A stretch of DNA of 64,000 nt, from positions 31,598 to 95,597 of the IMG/VR virus record IMGVR_UViG_3300036770_002165; one strand, given 5' to 3'. The position numbers were made by a program, and so were the translations under genes. A model generated the notes under the pieces. It had not been told where the DNA came from. It made no database searches and worked only from the letters and a program-made list of their open reading frames with translations. Positions 23,427 through 31,591 of this stretch are shown in pieces. How positions within the stretch are numbered: position 1 is the stretch's first letter; every line of letters starts with the position of its first letter. This DNA comes from a virus.

Positions 23427-23936
23427 TCATCTCCACGGTGGTGCTAGGCGCTTTAGCTTGCTGCGGCGCTCCATGTTGACGACTTCCTGCTGGGGCCGAG
23501 ACAACCCACGTGGAATACCGCGGGGGCCGGTCTTACCGTCGTTGGTAAGACGCACAGGCTCCGCCCCAGGTGGGGCGAACTTCTTGCCCTGAGCCTGCAA
23601 CTGCAGGCCGGTCAGGGGATTGAACTCCTGTGGCCAGATGTAATCACCCTGGTTGATGCGCTCACCTTTGTGCACGCCACGTGAATACGGTCTGGTGTTG
23701 GAACGCATTACCGCATTTGTCAACTTATCTTGACGGCGATTAGAGGACATTGTCCCCAAATACCCGTCTGGGTACTGCACATCAGGAGATGCGCCCCAAG
23801 CGGCAAGCTGCTGGTCCTTACCGTTACGGAATACTGGGGCGGGTCCAAGCAGGGGCTGGCTGGTATTGGCATATGGGTCGTAACCCCCACCCCAATCAGT
23901 AAAAGTCTGTTGGTTAGCCACGGCTATTCGCACCAC
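23427..23936 (-). CDS. Hypothetical proline/glutamine-rich protein, 169 aa
   Basis: Unrecognised, largely disordered (Pro, Gly, Gln, Arg). The open reading begins at GTG 23936; GTG 23921 (MANQQTF...) is an alternative, and neither has a strong Shine-Dalgarno. Part of the run of disordered small proteins between 21.6 and 26.4 kb. Confidence 0.52.
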   Translation of the reverse strand: MVRIAVANQQTFTDWGGGYDPYANTSQPLLGPAPVFRNGKDQQLAAWGASPDVQYPDGYLGTMSSNRRQDKLTNAVMRSNTRPYSRGVHKGERINQGDYIWPQEFNPLTGLQLQAQGKKFAPPGAEPVRLTNDGKTGPRGIPRGLSRPQQEVVNMERRSKLKRLAPPWR

Positions 23937-24051
23937 CCATGCTGTTCAAGATGGAAGCCTGCCCACCTCCTGTGGGGGGAACTGGGCGCGGCTTCTTCTT
24001 GATCTTGCGCTTCTTAGAATCAGTAGTCTTCTTTGACGCCAAATCGACCAT
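23914..24051 (-). CDS. Small Lys-rich protein, 45 aa (tentative)
   Basis: Open reading from ATG 24051 to TAA 23916-23914 with a dense basic stretch (KKRKIKKKPR) and a Pro/Gly-rich end. AAGGAG is only 1 nt from this ATG, so a TTG three codons later may be the real start. It overlaps both neighbours, so the call is moderate. Confidence 0.4.
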   Translation of the reverse strand: MVDLASKKTTDSKKRKIKKKPRPVPPTGGGQASILNSMGGANSRG

Positions 24052-24172
24052 GCTCCTTGCGTCGTTGTTTGCTTTGATGGACTACTTCTTCTTCGTATAA
24101 CTCATCAAACTGATCTTCATAGTCTGGTGAGTTAGCTAGTTTGTACCAGTCTTTTTGTGAATGTTTTGTCAT
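24020..24172 (-). CDS. Small acidic/charged protein, 50 aa
   Basis: ATG 24172 to TGA 24022-24020. A charged protein with DYEDQFDELYEEE in the middle and a basic end. The 15-nt AT-rich spacer before it contains no Shine-Dalgarno, so expression probably depends on the 734-aa gene upstream. Confidence 0.48.
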   Translation of the reverse strand: MTKHSQKDWYKLANSPDYEDQFDELYEEEVVHQSKQRRKEHGRFGVKEDY

Positions 24173-24187
24173 ATAGATAATAAATAT

Positions 24188-26392
24188 TTAGGGCTGCTGG
24201 CGGCGCTTCTTCTCTTCTGCCTTTTGCAAGTTGTAATTATAATTAGACAAGCCTCGTTGGTATGCCCCAACCATACCCCCGCGTGACTCAAACGGTGCTA
24301 CGTGTAACGCCCTGTTGCGCATTTCAAAATCAGTAGGCTGATCCTTGGGAGCCTTAAACTCCTCCATTGCACCGGTCTCTTCGCTGTACTGTAGTGGCGG
24401 CATAGGTCCGGTTCCGGGAACTACTGGGTACGCCTTCTTGGGCGGTTGGCTTAGCGCTGCAACAGCTTGCTGGTATGTTGCAACGAACTGCTGGCCTCGC
24501 ATTGCCTGACGGGCGGCAATACCCTCTGGTGACTTGTAGAGAGCGGCCTGAGCGTTGCGGGCAACATCCTGGGCTACACGCTGGTCACCACCTGCTGGTG
24601 CGGGCCCTTGCTCTGGTGCAGGAGGGGCTGCTGGGGCTGGGCGTGTGCGTGGCGTTACGCCAGGCGAAACCTCAGTACCACGACGCCACATTGGCACTTC
24701 GCCACGCTCCCATTTAATAGTGTCGCTGGGGCCGACTGTGCCGGTGTACATACCAGCCTCTAGGGCGGCTCCGGCACGCGGGCTGCGCTGTTTCAGTTCT
24801 GCAATACCACGGAGTGATGGGGTTGGCATTGACCGGCCTGGGTCGCTGCGCCGCCCCAAATTACTGCGTCGGTAATCGAAGGGGACGGGAAGTCCCTTGC
24901 CATCCTGTCCCTGCAGCTCAATATCATATGGCTGTTCGCCGCCAATACGAGGACCACCTTCGGCAAGGGGGCGCAGTTCAGAGTAGGTCTTTAGACCAAG
25001 GGGTTGCTCTGCGACTTCGATCTCACCAATAGCAGATGTAATTTCATCAATACCCATGGTGTTGATCATTTGCTTTGTGGTCCCCCGAAAGCCAGCCTTC
25101 TGGTATTCACGAAGATTTGATTGCAATAGGTCTGTACGCATTGGCGTGCCAGTGGGGTTAGCAGGGTCAACATCAGCACTTACTGGGTTTACCAGGCGGG
25201 CGGCCTGCCCTGAGCTAGTGCGTGAGGTTTTTGCTTTCGGGATATACGTAACCCCAACTTTTCCGCTGCGCCTTTCGCGACGGCGACCAACTACCTCGCG
25301 TAGCGCCCCTTCGTCAGTCAGGGGGTCCATGATGTATGGTTCATCGGGGTCGTCTGGATTGGGTGTAATCCGAAATCCTTCACGAGTTTTCAATGGGACA
25401 TTACGTTGAACATCTCGAACCACTGATCCAACTGCAGATCGCGTTGTTTCTGGGCTGACAGGTGCTTGCCCGAACATAGCTCCGAGGCCACTTACAACCT
25501 GAGATGCCTCCGAGGCTTCCTCCTGTGTTGGGAACGTTATACGTTGTCCAGTGAGATCTCTACCAACCTTGGGGTCCCATGCTTTTATAGCAGCAGCATC
25601 AGCGGCACTCGGGGATGGGCCTGGACGACCGCCTCCGAGGATCATCGGACTGCGGCGTTGTGTCTTTTCAAAATACTCTGGCTGTTTAACTTCCTTAACA
25701 AGACGTGTCCTCTGAGCGCCTTCGGTGATGCCGATTGACTTCTCAAGTGATCCGATTGAGTATGGCTTTGGCTTATCAAATCCCGCAGGACGGTCGGCGC
25801 TTCCAACAACTACGTCTGCCTCTGGTGTGGTATCGCTAGCGGCGCGCTTGATCTGTGTGCGTCGAGCCGTTTTTGGATCCGGGCTCATAATACGTGGTGT
25901 CTCGGCAGCACGGCCAATCGACTCCTGCTTAAGAATGTCTCCTACTGGAGTGCCCGCTCGCCGCGAAGGCATATTACGCCCCAAAACGCGAGATGAAACA
26001 TTTGCTCCTGGTAGGAACCCCTGAAGGGAAGTGTCCCGAGCAGTAGCGTAATCAGCTAGTACACGCGCTGGGTCATCACTGAACTGGGTTGATAGATAGT
26101 CAGGATCAGAAATATCGATGTCCTGCCCTACATCAAGAGCCGATCGCAGGCCAGTGCTGATATCAGGGGTTTCATCTTCTTCGAGCCCGACGCTGACCAT
26201 CCCGCCTTCGGTGGGATCGTAGTCTTCGACTGATCCTCCTGATAGGGCAATGTCTGATTCAGCACGCTGTTTCCGCAGGCGACGAGCTTCATCAACGCGC
26301 GCCTCAGCCTGGAGTCGCTGCTTTGTCTTTTGGCCTGTTAGCTTAGCGCGACGATTTGCAGGAGCGCTTACTCGCTTTTTCTTTGAAGCCAT
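24188..26392 (-). CDS. Large disordered protein, 734 aa
   Basis: No domain recognised. The N-terminus is strongly basic (Lys/Arg-rich first 45 residues). The body is rich in Pro, Arg, Gly, Ser and Thr, with a Pro/Ala stretch near residues 580-605, and the C-terminus is basic. Such composition suits an internal virion, scaffold or host-takeover protein. GAGGTTACATTA precedes the ATG. It has its own candidate promoter at 26426-26454 and begins a run of small disordered genes. Confidence 0.65.
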   Translation of the reverse strand: MASKKKRVSAPANRRAKLTGQKTKQRLQAEARVDEARRLRKQRAESDIALSGGSVEDYDPTEGGMVSVGLEEDETPDISTGLRSALDVGQDIDISDPDYLSTQFSDDPARVLADYATARDTSLQGFLPGANVSSRVLGRNMPSRRAGTPVGDILKQESIGRAAETPRIMSPDPKTARRTQIKRAASDTTPEADVVVGSADRPAGFDKPKPYSIGSLEKSIGITEGAQRTRLVKEVKQPEYFEKTQRRSPMILGGGRPGPSPSAADAAAIKAWDPKVGRDLTGQRITFPTQEEASEASQVVSGLGAMFGQAPVSPETTRSAVGSVVRDVQRNVPLKTREGFRITPNPDDPDEPYIMDPLTDEGALREVVGRRRERRSGKVGVTYIPKAKTSRTSSGQAARLVNPVSADVDPANPTGTPMRTDLLQSNLREYQKAGFRGTTKQMINTMGIDEITSAIGEIEVAEQPLGLKTYSELRPLAEGGPRIGGEQPYDIELQGQDGKGLPVPFDYRRSNLGRRSDPGRSMPTPSLRGIAELKQRSPRAGAALEAGMYTGTVGPSDTIKWERGEVPMWRRGTEVSPGVTPRTRPAPAAPPAPEQGPAPAGGDQRVAQDVARNAQAALYKSPEGIAARQAMRGQQFVATYQQAVAALSQPPKKAYPVVPGTGPMPPLQYSEETGAMEEFKAPKDQPTDFEMRNRALHVAPFESRGGMVGAYQRGLSNYNYNLQKAEEKKRRQQP

Positions 26393-26425
26393 TAATGTAA
26401 CCTCACCGACTAAATGGGATATGAA

Positions 26426-26454
26426 TAGATATTACCACTTTGTGGAGGTGTTAA
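26426..26454 (-). promoter_or_regulatory. Candidate promoter upstream of the 734-aa gene
   Basis: On the minus strand TTAACA (26449-26454) and TATCTA (26426-26431) are 17 nt apart. The spacer contains CCAC-AAA-GTGG, a small inverted repeat. The -35 overlaps the SpoVS stop codon, in the 58-bp gap between the two genes. Confidence 0.42.
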
Positions 26455-26735
26455 CGGATTACAGGCTTAAAGGTTATGGCAGAGATAACCTCACCATTCT
26501 CGCCCTTTATGTCATCAAATCCGATAACAAACGAGAGGTCAATCCCTCGCGGTGCGGCAAACCCGCGAGCAATAGCGCAGGCTTTGGCGGCCTGGTTAAC
26601 TGCGCTGGCACCGATGGCCCGCATCTTGGGGGCCTGCCCTGCTACAACCGCTCGGGCTACGATCGAGCCCACACTCTGGGGGTTGCTCGTACCGGAAACC
26701 TTTATTACGTCATCTACCGATAGCTCTTGAGACAT
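26451..26735 (-). CDS. spoVS: SpoVS-like (Alba-fold) nucleic-acid-binding protein
   Basis: The 94-residue protein follows the SpoVS family from end to end: IKVSGTSNPQSVGSIVARAV, then IGASAVNQAAKACAIARGF and the APRGIDLSFVIGF strand, with a final beta hairpin. SpoVS is a small dimeric Alba-like protein needed for normal sporulation timing in Bacillus; the molecular role is uncertain but fits DNA or RNA binding. In a phage it may act as a nucleoid-like or RNA-binding regulator. A hairpin precedes it, and CGGAGTACACA sets the start. Confidence 0.82.
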   Translation of the reverse strand: MSQELSVDDVIKVSGTSNPQSVGSIVARAVVAGQAPKMRAIGASAVNQAAKACAIARGFAAPRGIDLSFVIGFDDIKGENGEVISAITFKPVIR

Positions 26736-26754
26736 TGTGTACTCCGTTATACTC

Positions 26755-26774
26755 TTATGGACCTACGTCCATAA
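26755..26774 (-). promoter_or_regulatory. Hairpin upstream of SpoVS gene
   Basis: Perfect 8-bp stem TTATGGAC/GTCCATAA with a 4-nt loop in the 42-bp gap between the resolvase and SpoVS genes. The following bases (AGAGTATAACGG on the minus strand) are not a U-tract, so it may be an operator or mRNA-processing site rather than a terminator. Confidence 0.45.
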
Positions 26775-26777
26775 ATA

Positions 26778-27137
26778 CTAGGAGTAACCGGCCTCTTTTA
26801 ACAGTTCAACCAAGTCACTAAGGCGCATAACAACGTATGAATCACCCAACGCTTTTTCCCCTTTACCAGGGCGTTTAACAACCAGGGCAGGGGCGGCATT
26901 ACCCAGGTTAGCTGCCTGCTCTACCGTGGCATCTAACCACGCACTCAACGAGAACGCCTTCTGGTTCTTGCACTGTACGGCTACCTGTCGATTGGGGCCC
27001 TTGATCCCATTGATATCCCCCGTATCGCCGCCGCCCTTTAGTACGGTCCGCTGTGCCTCGGGGAAACCGTTGTCGTTTAGGTACTGACGTACAAGGGTTT
27101 CAAACGCTGTGCCCTTTTGCTTAGCTCGGTTGCCCAT
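26778..27137 (-). CDS. Hjc-like Holliday junction resolvase (PD-(D/E)XK)
   Basis: A 119-residue nuclease with the archaeal-Hjc-type pattern: KGTAFETLVRQYL (E13 region), R at about 30, GGGDTGDI with the catalytic Asp near residue 42, and VQCKNQK with the ExK-equivalent QxK near residues 54-56. The change from E to Q in the last motif is found in this family. It would cleave four-way junctions made during phage recombination and before packaging. Confidence 0.7.
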   Translation of the reverse strand: MGNRAKQKGTAFETLVRQYLNDNGFPEAQRTVLKGGGDTGDINGIKGPNRQVAVQCKNQKAFSLSAWLDATVEQAANLGNAAPALVVKRPGKGEKALGDSYVVMRLSDLVELLKEAGYS

Positions 27138-27294
27138 CGGCTGCTGTCCTACGGCGTTTATATGCTTCGTTAATTATTTCTGGCTGGCGTCCGCATAGTC
27201 CACACACGCCCATACGCAGATAGGGTATGTGGGGCCAGTCCCTGCAACATCTTGCTGTTTTGAGATCTTCGTATACTATGTAGTCGTTATCCAC
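27121..27294 (-). CDS. Small zinc-ribbon protein, 57 aa
   Basis: GTG 27294 overlaps the end of the upstream coiled-coil gene. CC at 17-18 with CGLC near residue 35 and a His between them could bind zinc. A longer upstream reading (to 27384) would lie entirely in the other gene and has no ribosome site. Confidence 0.5.
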   Translation of the reverse strand: MDNDYIVYEDLKTARCCRDWPHIPYLRMGVCGLCGRQPEIINEAYKRRRTAADGQPS

Positions 27295-27616
27295 CGTTGT
27301 TCGTTTCCTGCATGTACATACGGATGCGCTCGCGCAAATTAAAGACCTCATTACGTAGATGTAGAATCTCTTCTTCTCGATCATTAACGGTGTTCATTAG
27401 CTGTCGAGCAATATCCGCGTTATGGGCTGCCTGCTCGCGGTACCTAAGGGTGTCCTCTTGCTGTGCGTCTAGCATGGCCTTCAGTATGTCTCGGATTTCT
27501 CCGAGAGTGTCGTTAGATCGCATCTGCTGGCCCAGTTCGTTACTGCGACGTAGCTGCTCGTTTGCTTCCTTGGCTGCTGCACGGCCAAGCTCATCCCATG
27601 TTGGGCTAAACGTCAT
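27287..27616 (-). CDS. Coiled-coil protein, 109 aa
   Basis: Almost wholly helical with heptad-like Leu/Ile spacing over residues about 15-105. No family recognised. AAGGGTCAATC precedes the ATG. Confidence 0.6.
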   Translation of the reverse strand: MTFSPTWDELGRAAAKEANEQLRRSNELGQQMRSNDTLGEIRDILKAMLDAQQEDTLRYREQAAHNADIARQLMNTVNDREEEILHLRNEVFNLRERIRMYMQETNNGG

Positions 27617-27804
27617 GATTGACCCTTTTTCTTTTCAAGCTTCTTTAAAGTCTTCATAGCCTTTTTATACTCTTTTTTGTAGATGTAAGAGTAGTTAGCT
27701 GATCTTTTTAGGCGGCCAAAGATGTTGTAGGCCTTAAATGGTTTGGGCGTCTTTTCTTGTTCCAATTTATGCTCCAAATCTACTTGTACGTTGTTCTTTA
27801 CCAT
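27613..27804 (-). CDS. Small Lys-rich protein, 63 aa
   Basis: Acidic N-terminus, then a Lys/Tyr-rich C-terminal half (KKEYKKAMKTLKKLEKKK). ATG 27804 is used; an upstream TTG at 27813 is possible. Overlaps the previous gene by 38 nt and the next by 4. Confidence 0.5.
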   Translation of the reverse strand: MVKNNVQVDLEHKLEQEKTPKPFKAYNIFGRLKRSANYSYIYKKEYKKAMKTLKKLEKKKGQS

Positions 27805-28267
27805 GAAGCCCAATACGACGGCTTAGTTCCCTAGATAGAAGTTGCGCACCGCGCTCGCAGCCCTCAAACAGAGCTTCCACAAGTTTCCGATAAGCCCGAG
27901 CATTCTGGTACTTCTCCTGCTGAAGAACTACCCGCTCGTCTACATCACGGCGGGCCTTGGCAATAGTAACACGGTCACCCTTGGCGTCCGATCCCCACTG
28001 CTCGATAAGGACCCGGGCCTCCAGGATGCGGGCCAGGTTGGATTCCTTGTCCTCATCGATCTCAGACTTTACCAGCTCAGCCTTGGCGTAAGACACCCAG
28101 GCCATGAACTGGGAATAGAGTTCCATGAGATCTCTGTCGTCCATGTCGTCAAGGTCGAACGGGATGGTTGGAGGGTTATCACCGGGGCGGTTGGGCAGTT
28201 CAAACTTACTATTGAACTTTGTAACAGCAGGGTGTTCGGCTTGATCTCTACTGATGATCCGTGTCAT
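27767..28267 (-). CDS. Hypothetical helical protein, 166 aa
   Basis: Acidic helical protein next to the Cas4-like nuclease. It starts with ATGA overlapping that gene's stop, so the two are probably made together and may work together. The DDMDDRDLMELY segment and long Arg/Glu-rich helices resemble recombination-accessory proteins of phages, but no family is named. Confidence 0.58.
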   Translation of the reverse strand: MTRIISRDQAEHPAVTKFNSKFELPNRPGDNPPTIPFDLDDMDDRDLMELYSQFMAWVSYAKAELVKSEIDEDKESNLARILEARVLIEQWGSDAKGDRVTIAKARRDVDERVVLQQEKYQNARAYRKLVEALFEGCERGAQLLSRELSRRIGLHGKEQRTSRFGA

Positions 28268-29136
28268 TGCCAGCAGACTTTCTGGTAGGGGCAGTACTTG
28301 CATCCTGTGCAGTCTTTTGACTCTGCCCAGTCGGGTCGTTCGGGAGCAACATTCTCAGATAGGCATTCAATAACCAGTTTGCATTTGTCAAGAATTGGTT
28401 TAACAATCTCTTCGTTGTACCTGACCACAAACTCTTTGACTTCTTGTGTTGGCTTCCATTCATAGATGAACACAATCTCTTCGATGCCAGTGCAGTAGAG
28501 GTACAGATTACCCTGCCGGACATGAGAAGCAAACGGCTGTTTGATGTTTTGCCATAGGCCATCGATGTTCATGGCTCCGCTTGAGTAGTCCGCAAACAAT
28601 TTGGGCTTCTCAAAGCGGACAGTGCCAACGCCTACGCTCTTGACTTCGACAAGGGCTGTACCTTGTTTATCAACCACTTTTCCATCCGCGTGCCCGAGTA
28701 TCCGGTGTTCAGCGTTATGCACAGGAACCTCGCGGTACCTAATACGAACACCACCGCAGCTAGGGCAGGTATCAGGAGCAGTTGCAGTCCAGGTATGATC
28801 ACACGTCTCACAGTCCCAGTCACCTGACAGCACCCCGGCTTTCCATAGTAGGGTTTGCCATTTGTGGTGAATGGCGTGACCCTCTTCGAATACGTTTAGT
28901 CGGCTGAACGTCAGCCGCTCCTCTTTCTTAACCTCACCGGTAATGGTGTAGTACGACGACCGGGGGCACCAGTGCTTCTTGGAAAGCTCGCTGGGGTGCA
29001 GATGGTCGGTATCTCGAAAGGTGTTGCGCATCTGCTGAGACTTGATCAACTGCATTTCTGCCAGCGGAACAAGGCGGCCACGGGACTTCAATGATTTCTG
29101 GTACTCCTTCAAGTACCACGGTGTCTCGTCAGCCAC
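28264..29136 (-). CDS. Cas4-like / RecB-type PD-(D/E)XK exonuclease with Fe-S site
   Basis: The nuclease core shows GHADG (motif II Asp, about residue 148) and ALVEVKS (ExK, about 161-166). Cys 57 and the C-terminal C279-x2-C282-x5-C288 reproduce the four-Cys 4Fe-4S pattern of Cas4/AddB nucleases. A zinc ribbon CETC...CPSC (about 109-127) is inserted. GTG start, overlapping the preceding TAG. Phage Cas4-like proteins trim DNA ends for recombination; no CRISPR array is nearby. Confidence 0.78.
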   Translation of the reverse strand: MADETPWYLKEYQKSLKSRGRLVPLAEMQLIKSQQMRNTFRDTDHLHPSELSKKHWCPRSSYYTITGEVKKEERLTFSRLNVFEEGHAIHHKWQTLLWKAGVLSGDWDCETCDHTWTATAPDTCPSCGGVRIRYREVPVHNAEHRILGHADGKVVDKQGTALVEVKSVGVGTVRFEKPKLFADYSSGAMNIDGLWQNIKQPFASHVRQGNLYLYCTGIEEIVFIYEWKPTQEVKEFVVRYNEEIVKPILDKCKLVIECLSENVAPERPDWAESKDCTGCKYCPYQKVCWQ

Positions 29137-29372
29137 TATTCAGATGCTCCTGGGTTATGCCATGCGGTGTGTAGATCTGTGTGGGGTTCAAGTACTGCTG
29201 AGTGGCACAGTTCGCAAATAAAAATATTAACCTTATTTGAATGCTCTATAACATTGTGGTATTCGACACCATCTTCAACACCAAATATGGGTTCTGACTT
29301 ATAAGTAATCTGCACTATTCCTGGTGTTGAATACCCTGGGATTGAATTAGTATGAATAGTCTCTTCAGTCAT
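29136..29372 (-). CDS. C2H2-like zinc-finger protein, 78 aa
   Basis: The C-terminal half contains CELCHSAVLEPHTDLHTAWH, a C-x2-C...H-x3/4-H arrangement of C2H2 type. The N-terminal half is short beta-rich. ATG 29372 lies inside the end of the upstream nuclease gene. Confidence 0.55.
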   Translation of the reverse strand: MTEETIHTNSIPGYSTPGIVQITYKSEPIFGVEDGVEYHNVIEHSNKVNIFICELCHSAVLEPHTDLHTAWHNPGASE

Positions 29373-29721
29373 CGAGTCCACCCAGGTCTTCGGCCATGGC
29401 AATAAAATCGTCTTCATTGAGTACGACGAAGTGCTTGCCACCAATATCGAACTGCAGAACGGGTGTTCTGTCGTCCAGGATCGCGCGCTGTGTTAGCTCG
29501 TTCATCTCCTGAAGCTTAACGCTGTAGCTCTTAACGTTATTGGTCAACTTGTTCTCAATAAGGAACTTGTGGCTACGGACATCGTTCTTGCGAAGCCACC
29601 CTGAGCCTGACCCGGCGTTGCGGCTACCGCGGTAGATTTTTGCTGACCGATCTTCCTGCTTGCGTGAAGCTTTCATAATGCTGCGTCGTGCAGCTTTGGC
29701 GTCGTCCTTACCAAAAATCAC
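29365..29721 (-). CDS. Putative PD-(D/E)XK nuclease, 118 aa
   Basis: RGSRNAGSGSGWLRKNDVRS followed by FLIENKLT (E-x-K) and VLQFDIGGKHFVVL suggests a small archaeal-type PD-(D/E)XK or Holliday-junction nuclease core, with the NDVRS Asp and ENK as catalytic residues. GTG 29721 overlaps the recA stop (GTGA) and sits 8 nt after AAAGGAG, so it is the preferred start. Its place directly behind recA supports a recombination role. Confidence 0.6.
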   Translation of the reverse strand: MIFGKDDAKAARRSIMKASRKQEDRSAKIYRGSRNAGSGSGWLRKNDVRSHKFLIENKLTNNVKSYSVKLQEMNELTQRAILDDRTPVLQFDIGGKHFVVLNEDDFIAMAEDLGGLDD

Positions 29722-30734
29722 AGGAAGTACTCCTTTGCTTTCTGCTTTAGCTCTTCTTGCATTGTTAGGTCCCCGCGAACATGGGTTACTAGAGCGTCTT
29801 TGCCCTGCCACTTCTGATCGCCGTAGTTGTAGTAGGCACCCGCCCGCGTGATTACCTCAATAGCAATACAAATGTTAACGATGTCTTTTACTGTGTCGAA
29901 CTCCCCAAGATGGAAAGTGTCGTGGTCAGCAAAGTAAAAGTCAACCTGAGCAACCTGTTGCGGTCGATAGGTCTTGTTCTTCATAGTACGGGCACGGATC
30001 GTCTGGCCGATGGGCTCGTCTTTATGCTTGATCCACTCATCACGCTTGACTTCCACGCGAGTGAAGTAATGGAAGTTCTTGGCCTTGCCACCGGGTGTAG
30101 TGCGCGGATCGCCGTACAAGACTCCGATCTTCTCGCGCCACTGGTTGATAATCAACCCAGTACAGCCACGGTCTTCCCGAATGAGGGAGCGCTTCTGTGC
30201 CTTTGACGACTTGCGGAAAAACTTACCTGTAAGGCGAGCGCCAAGGCCGACGGAAAACTCTTCCATCATCTTCTCTGCTTCATCACCAGGCACCAAAGCT
30301 GGTAGGGAGTCGAGGATAATGCAGTCAACAGCACGGTTTTCCATGGCACGGAGAATCAGATCGTAGGCGTGCTCCATGACGTTGGTCTCTACCACCCATA
30401 GGCGCTCAAGATCTACGCCAATCGCAGCAGCATACTCTGGTACAAATTCCTCGGCAGCAACCCACATTGCAATCCAGTCCGGATCAGCTGCCTGGTTGGC
30501 GGCGATGGTCTTGAACGCAAGAGCTGTTTTGCCTGATGACTCGTCCCCGATTATCTCTGACCACTGATTTACAGGCCAGCCACCACCAAGCATGAGGTCA
30601 AATGCTAGGACCCCAGTTGTAATGCGAGGAAGCTCTTCTTTGACCTGGCTACCTTGGACGATGATGTCTTCGCCGTACTTTTTGTTGACGGAAGCGACGA
30701 TCGACTGGATCGTCTCCCACTGCTCAGATTTCAA
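29718..30734 (-). CDS. recA: RecA-family recombinase
   Basis: Walker A GDESSGKT (63-70), a RecA-like core with strand-exchange ATPase sequence, VDCIILDSLPALVP (Walker B, about 136-149) and TGLIINQWREKIG (loop-2 region). 338 residues is normal for RecA/UvsX. The start is TTG 30734, fixed by TAGGAGAACAAC. It drives strand invasion for repair and recombination-dependent replication and is followed by the nuclease block. Confidence 0.88.
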   Translation of the reverse strand: MKSEQWETIQSIVASVNKKYGEDIIVQGSQVKEELPRITTGVLAFDLMLGGGWPVNQWSEIIGDESSGKTALAFKTIAANQAADPDWIAMWVAAEEFVPEYAAAIGVDLERLWVVETNVMEHAYDLILRAMENRAVDCIILDSLPALVPGDEAEKMMEEFSVGLGARLTGKFFRKSSKAQKRSLIREDRGCTGLIINQWREKIGVLYGDPRTTPGGKAKNFHYFTRVEVKRDEWIKHKDEPIGQTIRARTMKNKTYRPQQVAQVDFYFADHDTFHLGEFDTVKDIVNICIAIEVITRAGAYYNYGDQKWQGKDALVTHVRGDLTMQEELKQKAKEYFL

Positions 30735-30747
30735 GTTGTTCTCCTAG

Positions 30748-31143
30748 TTATACAACCCAGCTGGATTGTTCGCCTTGTTCGTAGATTCCGTTCCAGCCGC
30801 ACTCAAAGCAACGTGGGGCTGGGGTGGCACCATTCACCATAGTGCCTTTGGCCCGAGAAAACACGTTACGACTACCGCAGGATGGGCAAGTTGCACCACC
30901 CTCACGACGGGCCGCTTCGCCGCCCTTCCATAGACGGATAGCTTCACCCATCGAAACGTTATCTGTGGGGGCACGGTTCTCGTCTAGAACCCGCTGATTA
31001 CCTGGTTGGGCCTGTTGCGCGGGGGCTTGAACAGGAACATGCACCCCAAACCTCGTTGGGGGTGTTACCGGGGGTGCGGTTTCCTGGCGCTGGGTTGGTC
31101 GCGGTGAGGTATCTGCCAACCGGCGTGACCACCAATCACTCAT
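30748..31143 (-). CDS. Zinc-ribbon protein next to RecA, 131 aa
   Basis: The N-terminal 60 residues are Pro/Gln-rich and disordered. The C-terminal CPSC (about 88-91) and CFEC (about 112-115) form a zinc ribbon. Perhaps a ssDNA- or RecA-binding adaptor, by position only. Confidence 0.55.
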   Translation of the reverse strand: MSDWWSRRLADTSPRPTQRQETAPPVTPPTRFGVHVPVQAPAQQAQPGNQRVLDENRAPTDNVSMGEAIRLWKGGEAARREGGATCPSCGSRNVFSRAKGTMVNGATPAPRCFECGWNGIYEQGEQSSWVV

Positions 31144-31591
31144 CGTCCTCTTCCTCGTCTTCTAGATCGTACAGCTCGTCGTCTTCATCGGTGATGATAA
31201 ACGTGAGGAGGTTAAATATAGCGGAACCTTTGCTGCTGTCAATCTCCCTTGGTGCAACTTCTGGCAGTAACAACATGTCGTTATCTACCAGGTGCGAAAC
31301 AAGAGCCATACCGAATGACATGATTACATTCTTAGTGTTCTCAAGATCGTCCTCGTCTAGATCGTTATGTATCTTGACAACTTCCATCATCCATTCCGAG
31401 CATTCCTGGATTGTCTGGAAGATACCGAGGTTAGTCAGGATTAGCCAGCGGCTAATAGTGTCCATTATTTCGCTCTCCTGTACCTCTTGAGAGGGTACGG
31501 AGAAACCAGCAGACGAAGCAATCTTTTGCCCTTCTAGGATAGATAGGGCCAGATAGAAATTTCGTTTGTCTACTGGGGATGTGCTCATCAT
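31136..31591 (-). CDS. Hypothetical protein with acidic tail, 151 aa
   Basis: Unrecognised helical protein ending in a run of Asp/Glu (EDEEEDDE). Overlaps the polymerase stop (ATGA). Acidic tails on replisome-linked proteins often bind SSB-like or basic partners, but this is inference. Confidence 0.55.
   Translation of the reverse strand: MMSTSPVDKRNFYLALSILEGQKIASSAGFSVPSQEVQESEIMDTISRWLILTNLGIFQTIQECSEWMMEVVKIHNDLDEDDLENTKNVIMSFGMALVSHLVDNDMLLLPEVAPREIDSSKGSAIFNLLTFIITDEDDELYDLEDEEEDDE

Noticed and set aside
28264-29136. CRISPR-Cas system
   Set aside because: A Cas4-like nuclease is present, but there is no array and no other Cas protein; phage recombination is the simpler reading.
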